A DNA stretch of 64,000 nt from Meishania sp964351985 (lineage in GTDB: Bacteria > Bacteroidota > Bacteroidia > Flavobacteriales > Flavobacteriaceae), in contig CAYGPR010000018.1 in NCBI GenBank assembly GCA_964351985.1, forward strand, positions 1 to 64,000. The letters are read 5' to 3'. Made by a program: the position numbers and the translations under genes. Within the stretch, counting starts at the first letter, position 1. Every line of letters starts with the position of its first letter. The notes beneath the pieces were generated by a model. It was given only the letters and a program-made list of their open reading frames with translations. It was not told the origin of the DNA and searched no databases. Below are positions 27,454-35,309 of the stretch, piece by piece.

Positions 27454-28182
27454 TTAAAAATACGCCAACAATTCTTTTTTCTTGGAAGCGGACACCATTA
27501 ATTCCTTGCCATTGGAAACAATTACACTGCCGCCTTTTCCCTTTTTGTATTTCACGACTTCATTGACATTGACTAAATACGACTTATGAATTCGCGCAAA
27601 AGGAAAGTCCGCCAATGCTTCTTCAAAATATTTCAAGGTTTTGCTGACCAGTATTTTCTTATTCTCCAAATGGATTTCGGTGTAATTGTCATCAGCCTTG
27701 CAAAAAACGATATCGGCCACATTCAACACCTGAAATCCGTCTTGTTGTGGTAAGGTAATCTTGCCCTCAACGTTTTTAATCTTGGGCCGTATCAATTGGT
27801 CATCCAACGCTTCTTCTTTTGATCTAATCTCGCTGACGTATTCTACTGCTTTTACCAACTCGTCAATGTTGATGGGCTTCATTAGATAGTATGCGGCATG
27901 ATTGTTCAGGGCATCGATAGCGTAATGATTGTAGGCCGTCACAAAAACGGTTTCAAAGTTGCGATCAGGTACTTGTTCCAAAAGGTCAAAGGCATTGCCG
28001 AAGGGCATTTCTACATCTAAAAAAACGAGATCTAAATTATGTTTTTTGATGAGTTCCAAGCCTTCTTGTATTGTTGCGGCTTCACCTAACAAAACTACTT
28101 CCTTACAATACTTGGCGATATAGTTTTTCAAGATCTCTCGGCTATTGGCCTCGTCTTCGATTATGATTGCGTTAAGTTTCAT
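27454..28182 (-). CDS. LytTR-family response regulator
   Basis: 242 residues. The receiver domain (1-120) has the acidic pair in IIEDEA, the phosphate-accepting Asp56 in LVFLDVEMP and a conserved lysine in YYLMKPIN. A LytTR DNA-binding domain (about 140-242) contains DDNYTEIHLENKKILVSKTL and FARIHKSYLVNVNEV. It follows the sensor kinase gene, separated by an 83-base gap that carries a hairpin repeat. Kinase and regulator form a LytS/LytR-like pair; targets are unknown. LytTR regulators bind paired short direct repeats, and none was recognised nearby. Confidence 0.95.
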   Translation of the reverse strand: MKLNAIIIEDEANSREILKNYIAKYCKEVVLLGEAATIQEGLELIKKHNLDLVFLDVEMPFGNAFDLLEQVPDRNFETVFVTAYNHYAIDALNNHAAYYLMKPINIDELVKAVEYVSEIRSKEEALDDQLIRPKIKNVEGKITLPQQDGFQVLNVADIVFCKADDNYTEIHLENKKILVSKTLKYFEEALADFPFARIHKSYLVNVNEVVKYKKGKGGSVIVSNGKELMVSASKKKELLAYF

Positions 28183-28203
28183 GAATAGTTATATTTTTTT
28201 TTC

Positions 28204-28256
28204 ATTCCCGCACTTCGACTACGCTCAGCATAAGTCTGAGGTGGGTAGCCACTTAT
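28204..28256. repeat. Hairpin-forming interspersed repeat-like sequence
   Basis: The gap between kinase and regulator genes contains ATTCCCGCACTTCGACTACG followed by CTCAG and CTGAG arms separated by seven bases, with CTAC and GTAG flanking. The CTTCGACTACGCTCAG string is a familiar intergenic motif in Flavobacteriaceae. It may stabilise or attenuate the transcript. The repeat nature is from memory, as only one copy is in the window. Confidence 0.35.
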
Positions 28257-28265
28257 TCTCAATTT

Positions 28266-30473
28266 TCAATCAATCTTTTTTAAGGTAAAAACCACTTTTG
28301 TTCCTCTACCATCTGTTTCTAAGTCTGAAATGGAAACATCTACTTTATCTTTGTACATATCATTTAAAATTGCGATACGCTTTTTGATATTGCCCATCCC
28401 TTTTGATTTTTGTTTCATTTGGTTTTGGGTCTTTAACGCTGCGGATTTTTTCCTTCCTATGCCATTATCCCTTATCTTTATTTCAATTGAATCATTGTCT
28501 TTCTTTTTCAAATCGATATGTAGATACCCTTTTTCCTCTTTGTACCGCAAACCGTGCCAAATGGCATTTTCGATATACGGCTGGAGCAACATTGGGGGAA
28601 TCTGATACGCATCCACATCGATATTGGTATCGAGGTTTATTTCATAATCGAATTTATCGGGAAATCGTGAATGTTCCAATTTTGTATAAAGTTCAAGCAG
28701 TTCAAGTTCCTTAGAAAGTGGAATGAAATCTTCTTCGGAATTTTCAAGCACGGCACGCATCAGGGTCGAAAACTCGCTCAGATATCGGTTGGCACTACGT
28801 TCATCACTTTTGGCAATATAATTATTGACCGAGTTCAAGGCGTTGAATATAAAATGTGGGTTCATTTGTGAACGCAACGATTTTAATGCCAACAGATTGT
28901 TGGCCAATTTCTGTTGCTGATTGCTTCGGTAAAAAAAGAAGGCCGCCAGACCGGTCAAAATCATACCCACAATCAGGGAGTAAATTACCCATTGCTGCAT
29001 TTTATTACTACGGCGCACCAATTCTTGTTCGGTCAGGGCGAGGTCATATTTGCTTTGGGATAGTTCTCGCTCTTGCTCCAATCCAGAAATTCGGCTTTGT
29101 TTCGAAGCAATTTCACGATTGAACCTCGCTGCCCTTGATATTTCCTGTTCCTTTCGGACATATAAAGTGTCGACCAAGGCGGCGTATTCCTGCAAGGTCT
29201 CCAGCGCTTTTGAATATTCGCCTTTGTATTTGTAGACTTCCGATAATTTTCGCGTGGCATCTTTTTGAACAACAATATCGTCTTCAATATCGGCCTCTTC
29301 GATACTTTGCTTCAAATAGGGTATCGCTTGATCATATTTGTCTTGAACGATATAGGCATTCGCAATCTTATAATTATTACGTTGCGATGTGAGGGTATCG
29401 AACTCAACTATGCCATACGTTTTTTCGGGAACAGTCTTGGGTAAATTTTGCAATTCGCTCTGAATTTTTTTTCGCATTTCGATTTCTTCACCATACTGGT
29501 TACGCTGATTATAGAAATCGGCTACTTTTTCTTTTTCCTGCACGGCGCGTTGGGGTGCAAGATTTTTTGAAAGCTCCAAACTATTACCATAGTAGGCCTC
29601 GGCTTCTACTAGTCGATTTCCCTTTGTGTAAACATCCCCTATTTTTGAGTTCAAATCGGTCATCTTAGGAGTAATCTGATTTTTCTTGGCAACGACCAAT
29701 CCCTCTTCATAAAAGGAGACCGCTTTGTCGATTTGACCTAACCCCGCGTAGGTATCGCCCAAAATTTCGAACAGTTCCGTGCGCTGATAGGGTATCATAT
29801 CTTTGATTTCAACCAAGGGCAGCAATATTTTTTCAGCTTCGGAGAATGCTTTGTTCAGCACATAGACCCTTCCTAAAAGCAAACTCGTTCTTGTAGTCTT
29901 GTTGGCTTCCAACGCATCTTGATAGCTTGCAATGGCAAGATCGTATTGTTTGTGGTACTGGTATACTTCGCCCAATGCCGTTAATGAAATCGCTAATTGT
30001 TTTCTATCGGCCTGCTTGCCCAATTGTGCGATTGATTGGGTAATAAAATCAATACTCTTGGCGATATCGGTGCGTTTGTAATAATTGGCAGAATCCAGAT
30101 AGGTTTTATGCTTCGAAACCGCTCTTTTCGAAGAACTTTTCCGGTCCGACGAAGAATTTTTATTCGAATAGCCCTGAACCAGAACATCGATATCTTCATC
30201 ACTGGTGATCCGATGACGGACTGTTTTAAATTCAGGACTTTGAAATATAAGTACTTCTCCCAACGGGGCTTCAATCTTAAATTCTCCCAGGCCGTCGGTT
30301 ATCGCATAGGCACCCGTTGGTGTAGTAATTTCCACCCCCGCAATCGGGGTCAGGTTTTCCTGGCCCTTCACAGAGCCGTTGATCCGTACCCTTGAGACAT
30401 TTTCCTGTACTTGGGAAAACGCACTCAGACCGACCAAGAAAAAAAATGTGAATATGTACTTCGTATACTTCAT
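28266..30473 (-). CDS. Sensor histidine kinase with TPR repeats (LytS-like)
   Basis: 735 residues. After a signal peptide comes a carboxypeptidase-regulatory-like domain (about 27-110: RINGSVKGQENLTPIAGVEI), then TPR repeats (about 150-440, e.g. QLAISLTALGEVYQYHKQYD) and a coiled-coil. A single membrane segment follows (about residues 497-517, VIYSLIVGMILTGLAAFFFY). The cytoplasmic His_kinase domain has the phosphorylated His540 in MNPHFIFNALN, and the ATPase domain contains IRDNGIGRKKS near 680. The large TPR region should be periplasmic and sense an unknown signal. The pairing with the LytTR regulator directly downstream is standard for this family. Confidence 0.95.
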   Translation of the reverse strand: MKYTKYIFTFFFLVGLSAFSQVQENVSRVRINGSVKGQENLTPIAGVEITTPTGAYAITDGLGEFKIEAPLGEVLIFQSPEFKTVRHRITSDEDIDVLVQGYSNKNSSSDRKSSSKRAVSKHKTYLDSANYYKRTDIAKSIDFITQSIAQLGKQADRKQLAISLTALGEVYQYHKQYDLAIASYQDALEANKTTRTSLLLGRVYVLNKAFSEAEKILLPLVEIKDMIPYQRTELFEILGDTYAGLGQIDKAVSFYEEGLVVAKKNQITPKMTDLNSKIGDVYTKGNRLVEAEAYYGNSLELSKNLAPQRAVQEKEKVADFYNQRNQYGEEIEMRKKIQSELQNLPKTVPEKTYGIVEFDTLTSQRNNYKIANAYIVQDKYDQAIPYLKQSIEEADIEDDIVVQKDATRKLSEVYKYKGEYSKALETLQEYAALVDTLYVRKEQEISRAARFNREIASKQSRISGLEQERELSQSKYDLALTEQELVRRSNKMQQWVIYSLIVGMILTGLAAFFFYRSNQQQKLANNLLALKSLRSQMNPHFIFNALNSVNNYIAKSDERSANRYLSEFSTLMRAVLENSEEDFIPLSKELELLELYTKLEHSRFPDKFDYEINLDTNIDVDAYQIPPMLLQPYIENAIWHGLRYKEEKGYLHIDLKKKDNDSIEIKIRDNGIGRKKSAALKTQNQMKQKSKGMGNIKKRIAILNDMYKDKVDVSISDLETDGRGTKVVFTLKKID

Positions 30474-30678
30474 ACGCTGTGTTCAACAACGTAAACTTAG
30501 GGCATTTATGCGGTTCTAAAAAATGCTAAAATCAAAGAATATCGTATAAAAAAAGACCTTTTTTAGGCTTCACGCATTCATTAATATGCTTTACTCATTG
30601 AATGGGCTACTTCACTCATTATACATTTTTTCTGAAAAACTTTAGAAATAGATTTATCCCTGAAAACAGACGAAAAAG

Positions 30679-31527
30679 ATGAAGCCATTATATAAAAAAA
30701 GATTCAAGAAATTAACAGGGGCGCTAACCATAGGATTTATACTATTATTCTTATTTCGCTTAGCGTACGGCTATCAAACCGTGGCCGATAGCATACCATC
30801 GCCTCCAATTTTTCTACAATCGGAAACCCCTCTAGAGGTCCGGAAGAACTACGCCTCAAAAAAGTATAAGGCCAGTGCCGGACAAGCGGCGGTCCGCATG
30901 GATCAGAAATATGAAAAAATAGCCGATATACAGACCGTGTCGACCGACTTTGACCAAGAAGAGCAGCGCATCAGAAAACAAGTCGAGAACTATAAAGCAT
31001 TAATCCAATTCGAAAATAAAAATGGAAATGCCGGTTATCGCAATCTCAATCTGATCATTGGTGTCCCACCTGAAAATTTTGATTCTATATATCATGAACT
31101 CATTAAAATCGGAAAGGTACAGGCCAAGCAGATTACAAAAAAGGACAAGACCAACGAGTACAAAGAACTGAACGCCAAAAAATCTTCTTTAGAGAAAATA
31201 CGAGAATCGCTTATCGAACTCAAATCGAAAGGTGGTAAAATCGATGAATATATGCAGTTGGAAAATCGGATTCTAGAAATCGAACAGCAACTACAAGAAT
31301 TAGGGGTGAGCCTAGGGAACTTTGATGATGAAAACGAATTCTGTACCGTGAAATTCTCCCTTACCGAAGGTCGCGAAATTACTATCGGGATCTTACAGCG
31401 CATTAAAGTCGCCTTGGAATGGACGGTCAAAACCTATTTGATGCTCATGGCCGCACTTACTTTTATGTGCGCGTTTGCATACCTTTTATTACTATCCATT
31501 GAAAAGATCAATCCTAAAATAAAATAG
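30679..31527 (+). CDS. DUF4349 domain membrane protein
   Basis: 282 residues. A first membrane segment (about 16-33: IGFILLFLFRLAYG) precedes a DUF4349-type extracytoplasmic domain (about 85-235) with a coiled-coil in the middle (LNAKKSSLEKIRESLIELK). A C-terminal membrane segment follows (about 252-273: YLMLMAALTFMCAFAYLLLL). The hallmark order of paired helices and a final transmembrane helix fits the family. Its function is unknown. The gene lies 18 bases before the VWA lipoprotein gene, so the two are probably cotranscribed. Confidence 0.8.
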   Translation: MKPLYKKRFKKLTGALTIGFILLFLFRLAYGYQTVADSIPSPPIFLQSETPLEVRKNYASKKYKASAGQAAVRMDQKYEKIADIQTVSTDFDQEEQRIRKQVENYKALIQFENKNGNAGYRNLNLIIGVPPENFDSIYHELIKIGKVQAKQITKKDKTNEYKELNAKKSSLEKIRESLIELKSKGGKIDEYMQLENRILEIEQQLQELGVSLGNFDDENEFCTVKFSLTEGREITIGILQRIKVALEWTVKTYLMLMAALTFMCAFAYLLLLSIEKINPKIK

Positions 31528-31545
31528 AATTAAAAGTAAGATATT

Positions 31546-32730
31546 ATGAAAAATCTAAAACAAATTTTTACCATAGGGTTTACATCCCTAAGCCTAATGA
31601 CCATTTATGGTTGTGAAATGAAAACCGCATCAAAAGGCACGAATCCTATAATAGCGCAGGCAAACATCGCTGAGGAAACGAAAAAAACAGACAATAATAT
31701 AGTCAAGATTGCCCTTTTACTAGATACTAGCAACAGCATGGATGGTCTCATCAATCAGGCAAAAGCACAACTATGGGATGTGGTCAACAAATTCACCTAT
31801 GCCAAATGCGGTAACGAGAAAAGACCAAAATTGGAAATCGCCTTGTACCAATATGGTAACGACAACCTTTCTTCTAAAGAAGGATACGTTCAACAGATAT
31901 TGAACTTCAGTAGCGATTTGGACGAAATTTCGGAAAAGCTTTTTTCGCTGACCACGAACGGTGGCGAAGAATATTGCGGAGAGGTCATCCATACTTCATT
32001 AAAACAATTGGATTGGGGCAAGAACCCCGATAACCTCAAGATGATCTTTATCGCAGGCAACGAACCTTTTAATCAAGGAAAATTGAATTATAGGGATGCC
32101 GTTACCAATGCAAAGGAAAAAGATATTATTGTCAATACTATTTTCTGTGGGGAGTACGAACAAGGTATCAACACGGACTGGAAAAATGGAGCCATCTTAA
32201 CCGGAGGCGAATATATGGCCATCAACCACAATCGACAGGTCGTACACATCGATACCCCGTATGACGATGTCATCATAAAATTGAATTCAAAATTGAACAG
32301 GACTTATATTTCTTATGGAGCATTAGGCCAATCGAAAATAAAGGCGCAGGCCGATCAAGATGCCAATGCAATGCAACTTACAGAAGGTGTCGCTGTCAAA
32401 CGAGCTGTAAGTAAAAGTTCACATTTGTATAGTAACTCCTCATGGGATTTGGTCGATGCTTCAGAGGATGACGAGTTCGACGTCGCAAAACTGAAAAAAG
32501 ATGAGCTACCCCAAGAACTAAAAGGAAAATCGACCCAAGAAATCGAATCGTACATCGAACAAAAAAAATCGGAACGCTCTAGAATACAAAAAGAGATTCA
32601 AGAGCTCAACGAGAAACGTGAGGCCTTTATAGCTAAAAATCAAAAAGAGGGTTCAAAGGGAGAACTGGAAAATGCCATGCTCGAGGCCATTCAAAAACAG
32701 GCAGCCCGAAAAAATTATACATGGGAGTAA
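31546..32730 (+). CDS. VWA-domain lipoprotein
   Basis: 394 residues. The signal peptide carries a lipobox (TIYGC, near residue 23). A von Willebrand factor A domain (about 55-255) has the MIDAS motif DTSNSM near residue 62 and a later DLDEISEKLFSLTTNGGEE segment. The C-terminal part is a charged coiled-coil (KSERSRIQKEIQELNEKREA). It is probably exported and may bind proteins or metal-dependent ligands. It follows the DUF4349 gene by 18 bases and converges with a PorP/SprF gene, with a terminator between. The partner is not known. Confidence 0.85.
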   Translation: MKNLKQIFTIGFTSLSLMTIYGCEMKTASKGTNPIIAQANIAEETKKTDNNIVKIALLLDTSNSMDGLINQAKAQLWDVVNKFTYAKCGNEKRPKLEIALYQYGNDNLSSKEGYVQQILNFSSDLDEISEKLFSLTTNGGEEYCGEVIHTSLKQLDWGKNPDNLKMIFIAGNEPFNQGKLNYRDAVTNAKEKDIIVNTIFCGEYEQGINTDWKNGAILTGGEYMAINHNRQVVHIDTPYDDVIIKLNSKLNRTYISYGALGQSKIKAQADQDANAMQLTEGVAVKRAVSKSSHLYSNSSWDLVDASEDDEFDVAKLKKDELPQELKGKSTQEIESYIEQKKSERSRIQKEIQELNEKREAFIAKNQKEGSKGELENAMLEAIQKQAARKNYTWE

Positions 32731-32780
32731 ACACCGTTATAGATTACATTGTTGAACGCAGTAGGTTGGTCGGTGTTTAG

Positions 32781-32818
32781 TGAAGGGGTCTGTTCTGAAA
32801 TGTACAGGCCCTTTTTTA
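32781..32818 (+). terminator. Terminator after the VWA gene
   Basis: AAGGGGTCTGT and ACAGGCCCTT arms with a 10-base loop are followed by a run of T on the plus strand. It ends the DUF4349-VWA transcript and lies between convergent genes. Confidence 0.65.
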
Positions 32819-33835
32819 CTGTGCAGCCGGACAATAACAATCGTATCGTCGTTCGGACTGACCGAAATCGTATCCGAGGGTTATCTGGTGAAAACCGCCA
32901 TTATCGAATCGAATATCACCCATCTGATACGAGTAGTTGTAAGACACCATAAAATTTTTGATATTGGCCCCAACTATCGGGGTAACCAGCTGAAGTCGTT
33001 GCTCCCCAAAACTATCCGTCGTTTGAAACTGGGCACCGTCGAAACTTCTGCGGTATGAGAGTCCGCCCCAGATTCTTCCGAAATCAACATCCTTATAAAC
33101 TTTGGCGTTGATATCCAATGATTTTTCTTGTGTAAAATCGGTCATTTGAAAAAGTACCGAAGGTTCGAATTGCCATTCTTGTCTTCCAAAAATATATCCT
33201 GCAGAAACGAGATACCTTCTCAGGTTATCGATAAGAAATTGTTCGGGATTGTCTTGTCGGTCTTGGTAGTACAAGGTTCTTTTACTGTTCAATGCATTCA
33301 ACACCGCTACATGGGCATAAAATTCCATGAGATTGTAAGACATACCGAAATCCACATTAAAATAGGTGGCACTGATCTTAGTTCTACTGATTGCAGGATC
33401 CGGTTGAACGGACTGAAATTCGGTCTCATCAAGACTGCTCTGTAAAATCGTCGGACTAAGGCCAAAAGATAATTGGTTCAAGTTTCGAATATCACCGCCC
33501 AATTTCAAATGATGGGCATAGGTCAATTTAAGTCCTGTTTGGGAATGATACCCATTGGCATCATTAAAGAAAATAGCACCAACACCACTAGGGGTATCCC
33601 CGATTCTAAAATTGGCGTTCAAAGTCTGCAAATTGGGTGCATCTTGCACATCGAACCACTGCATACGTGCAGTGGCTCTTATCTTTCCTCCTTGCCCGAT
33701 TCCGGCCATTGAAGGATAGACTAGATAATAGTTGTCTGATAAATAATCAAAATATACGGGAATTCCTTCCTGGGCATATGACTGAAAGCCAAAAACCAAA
33801 AAAGAAAATAAGAGCAGTATTCGCTGTTTCATCAA
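32816..33835 (-). CDS. PorP/SprF family type IX secretion membrane protein
   Basis: 339 residues with a signal peptide (SYAQ, near residue 21) and the PorP/SprF start (PVYFDYLSDNYYLVYPSMAG). The rest is predicted beta-strands, ending with HQITLGYDFGQ. Unlike the other PorP gene at 20975, no large type-B substrate lies directly beside it in the window. It is transcribed alone and converges with the VWA gene. Its function in T9SS is inferred from family membership. Confidence 0.9.
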   Translation of the reverse strand: MMKQRILLLFSFLVFGFQSYAQEGIPVYFDYLSDNYYLVYPSMAGIGQGGKIRATARMQWFDVQDAPNLQTLNANFRIGDTPSGVGAIFFNDANGYHSQTGLKLTYAHHLKLGGDIRNLNQLSFGLSPTILQSSLDETEFQSVQPDPAISRTKISATYFNVDFGMSYNLMEFYAHVAVLNALNSKRTLYYQDRQDNPEQFLIDNLRRYLVSAGYIFGRQEWQFEPSVLFQMTDFTQEKSLDINAKVYKDVDFGRIWGGLSYRRSFDGAQFQTTDSFGEQRLQLVTPIVGANIKNFMVSYNYSYQMGDIRFDNGGFHQITLGYDFGQSERRYDCYCPAAQ

Positions 33836-33925
33836 AGATCGGGAGCTAGTTAAAATCCTCTAAATATAAAGTATAACGGTTGAAATGCCACATTATTATA
33901 TGTCAATTAACTTAGAAAATGGTTG

Positions 33926-33933
33926 TATTTTTG
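33926..33933 (+). promoter_or_regulatory. Bacteroidota -7 element for the Nfu gene
   Basis: TATTTTTG matches TAnnTTTG and lies 18 bases before the ATG at 33952. The expected upstream TTG at N19 is absent, so this is only a partial promoter match. Confidence 0.4.
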
Positions 33934-33951
33934 TAAAAAATTTGGAATCTT

Positions 33952-34854
33952 ATGAAGGAGTACTCGATTACCGTCGTGCCGACCAACAATCCGGCTATTT
34001 TGAAGTTCGAGACCAATCATCAATTGGTACAGTTCAAAAACTATGAGTTCAAGAATATCGACGAGGCCAAGAATTCGCCTTTGGCGCAGCAACTCTTTTA
34101 TCTTCCTTTTATAAAAACCGTATACGTTTCCGGAAATTTTATCGGGCTTGAACGTTTCGATATTGTCACTTGGGACGATGTTAAAGACGAAGTGGCGCAG
34201 CAATTGGTCGAATACCTAAATGCGGGTGAACCTATCGTTAATGAGGAAGAGAATAAAGGAAAATTGCCGATAACGGTCTATGCCGAGGTTACTCCGAACC
34301 CCGCGGTAATGAAATTTGTTGCCAACAAGAAAATAGTCCCGACGACCTTCGAGTTCAAAAATATCGATGAAGCCAAAGGCTCCGAGCTTGCCAAGCAGCT
34401 GTTTCATTTTCCGTTCGTAAAAGAAGTCTTTATTGATGAAAATTACGTGTCAGTAAGCAAGTTCGACGTCGCCGAATGGGACGACATCACCTTGGAACTT
34501 CGTGAGACGATCCGCGATTTTTTGGCCGACGGAAAAGAAGTCGTCTCTTCGGAAAGTGTTATCCAAAAGAGTGCGGAAGCCCCAAAAACACAGTTACAGA
34601 ACGAAGATTTAGACGACACTTCAAAACAAATTATCGATATTCTGGAAGAATATGTCAAGCCTGCCGTAGCAAGTGATGGCGGCAACATTCTATTTAAGTC
34701 GTATGAAGAAGAAAGTAAAACGGTGAACGTCATCCTTCAGGGCGCCTGTAGTGGTTGCCCTTCTTCGACATTTACTCTAAAAAACGGCATCGAGACCATG
34801 CTAAAAAATATGATGGGCGATAAGGTAAACGAAGTGGTCGCTTTAAATGGGTAA
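33952..34854 (+). CDS. Nfu/NifU-type iron-sulfur carrier with duplicated N-terminal domain
   Basis: 300 residues. Two similar Nfu N-terminal domains occur in tandem (about 1-85 and 100-185): both contain NPA(I/V)(L/M)KF and FKNIDEAK, and end near a W-D-D motif. The C-terminal NifU domain (about 210-300) holds the cluster-binding CxxC, Cys266 and Cys269, in GACSGCPSST. Nfu proteins pass Fe-S clusters to client enzymes in the cytoplasm. The duplicated N-terminal part is longer than the usual single-domain Nfu. It is transcribed alone, upstream of dodecin. Confidence 0.9.
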   Translation: MKEYSITVVPTNNPAILKFETNHQLVQFKNYEFKNIDEAKNSPLAQQLFYLPFIKTVYVSGNFIGLERFDIVTWDDVKDEVAQQLVEYLNAGEPIVNEEENKGKLPITVYAEVTPNPAVMKFVANKKIVPTTFEFKNIDEAKGSELAKQLFHFPFVKEVFIDENYVSVSKFDVAEWDDITLELRETIRDFLADGKEVVSSESVIQKSAEAPKTQLQNEDLDDTSKQIIDILEEYVKPAVASDGGNILFKSYEEESKTVNVILQGACSGCPSSTFTLKNGIETMLKNMMGDKVNEVVALNG

Positions 34855-35017
34855 AAGGGGGAAAGCCGATTTTCAATAAAGGGAAAAAGCATCAAGGGAA
34901 TCTTGCAATACAAGAATATAGGGACCCATATCATTTGAGTCAAATATTAGTCGGAAATCGATTTATGTTTCTCTCCATTATTTCTTATATTATCCGAAAT
35001 CTAAAAACAAATATATT

Positions 35018-35218
35018 ATGGGAGTTTTAAAAGTTATAGAAGTATTGGCCAATTCTGATAATGGCTGGGAAGATGCTGCAAAAAATGCGGTCTCCGAAGC
35101 TTCAAAGTCCGTTAAGAACATTCGTTCGGTATATATCAATGAGCAAAGTGCCACAGTAAAAGACGGAAAAATTGAAAATTATAGGGTGAACGTGAAAATC
35201 ACCTTTGAGGTGAAATAG
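35018..35218 (+). CDS. Dodecin
   Basis: 66 residues, the normal size. The sequence follows the dodecin pattern (VIEVLANSDNGWEDAAKNAV, YRVNVKITFEVK), with the conserved tryptophan of GWEDA that stacks on flavin. Dodecins form 12-subunit shells that store riboflavin or FMN. It stands alone, with a terminator after it. Confidence 0.93.
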   Translation: MGVLKVIEVLANSDNGWEDAAKNAVSEASKSVKNIRSVYINEQSATVKDGKIENYRVNVKITFEVK

Positions 35219-35236
35219 CCTATTAAAAATAATTGA

Positions 35237-35281
35237 CAAGCGTCCATCTAGGTTTGTAATCCGAAGTGGGCGCTTTTTTTA
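35237..35281 (+). terminator. Terminator after dodecin
   Basis: Arms AAGCGTCCATCT and AGTGGGCGCTT (one or two mismatches) with a loop of about 16 bases are followed by T7 on the plus strand. Confidence 0.65.
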
Positions 35282-35309
35282 TGGTTATCTTTAATTCTGA
35301 CCTTTAGGA

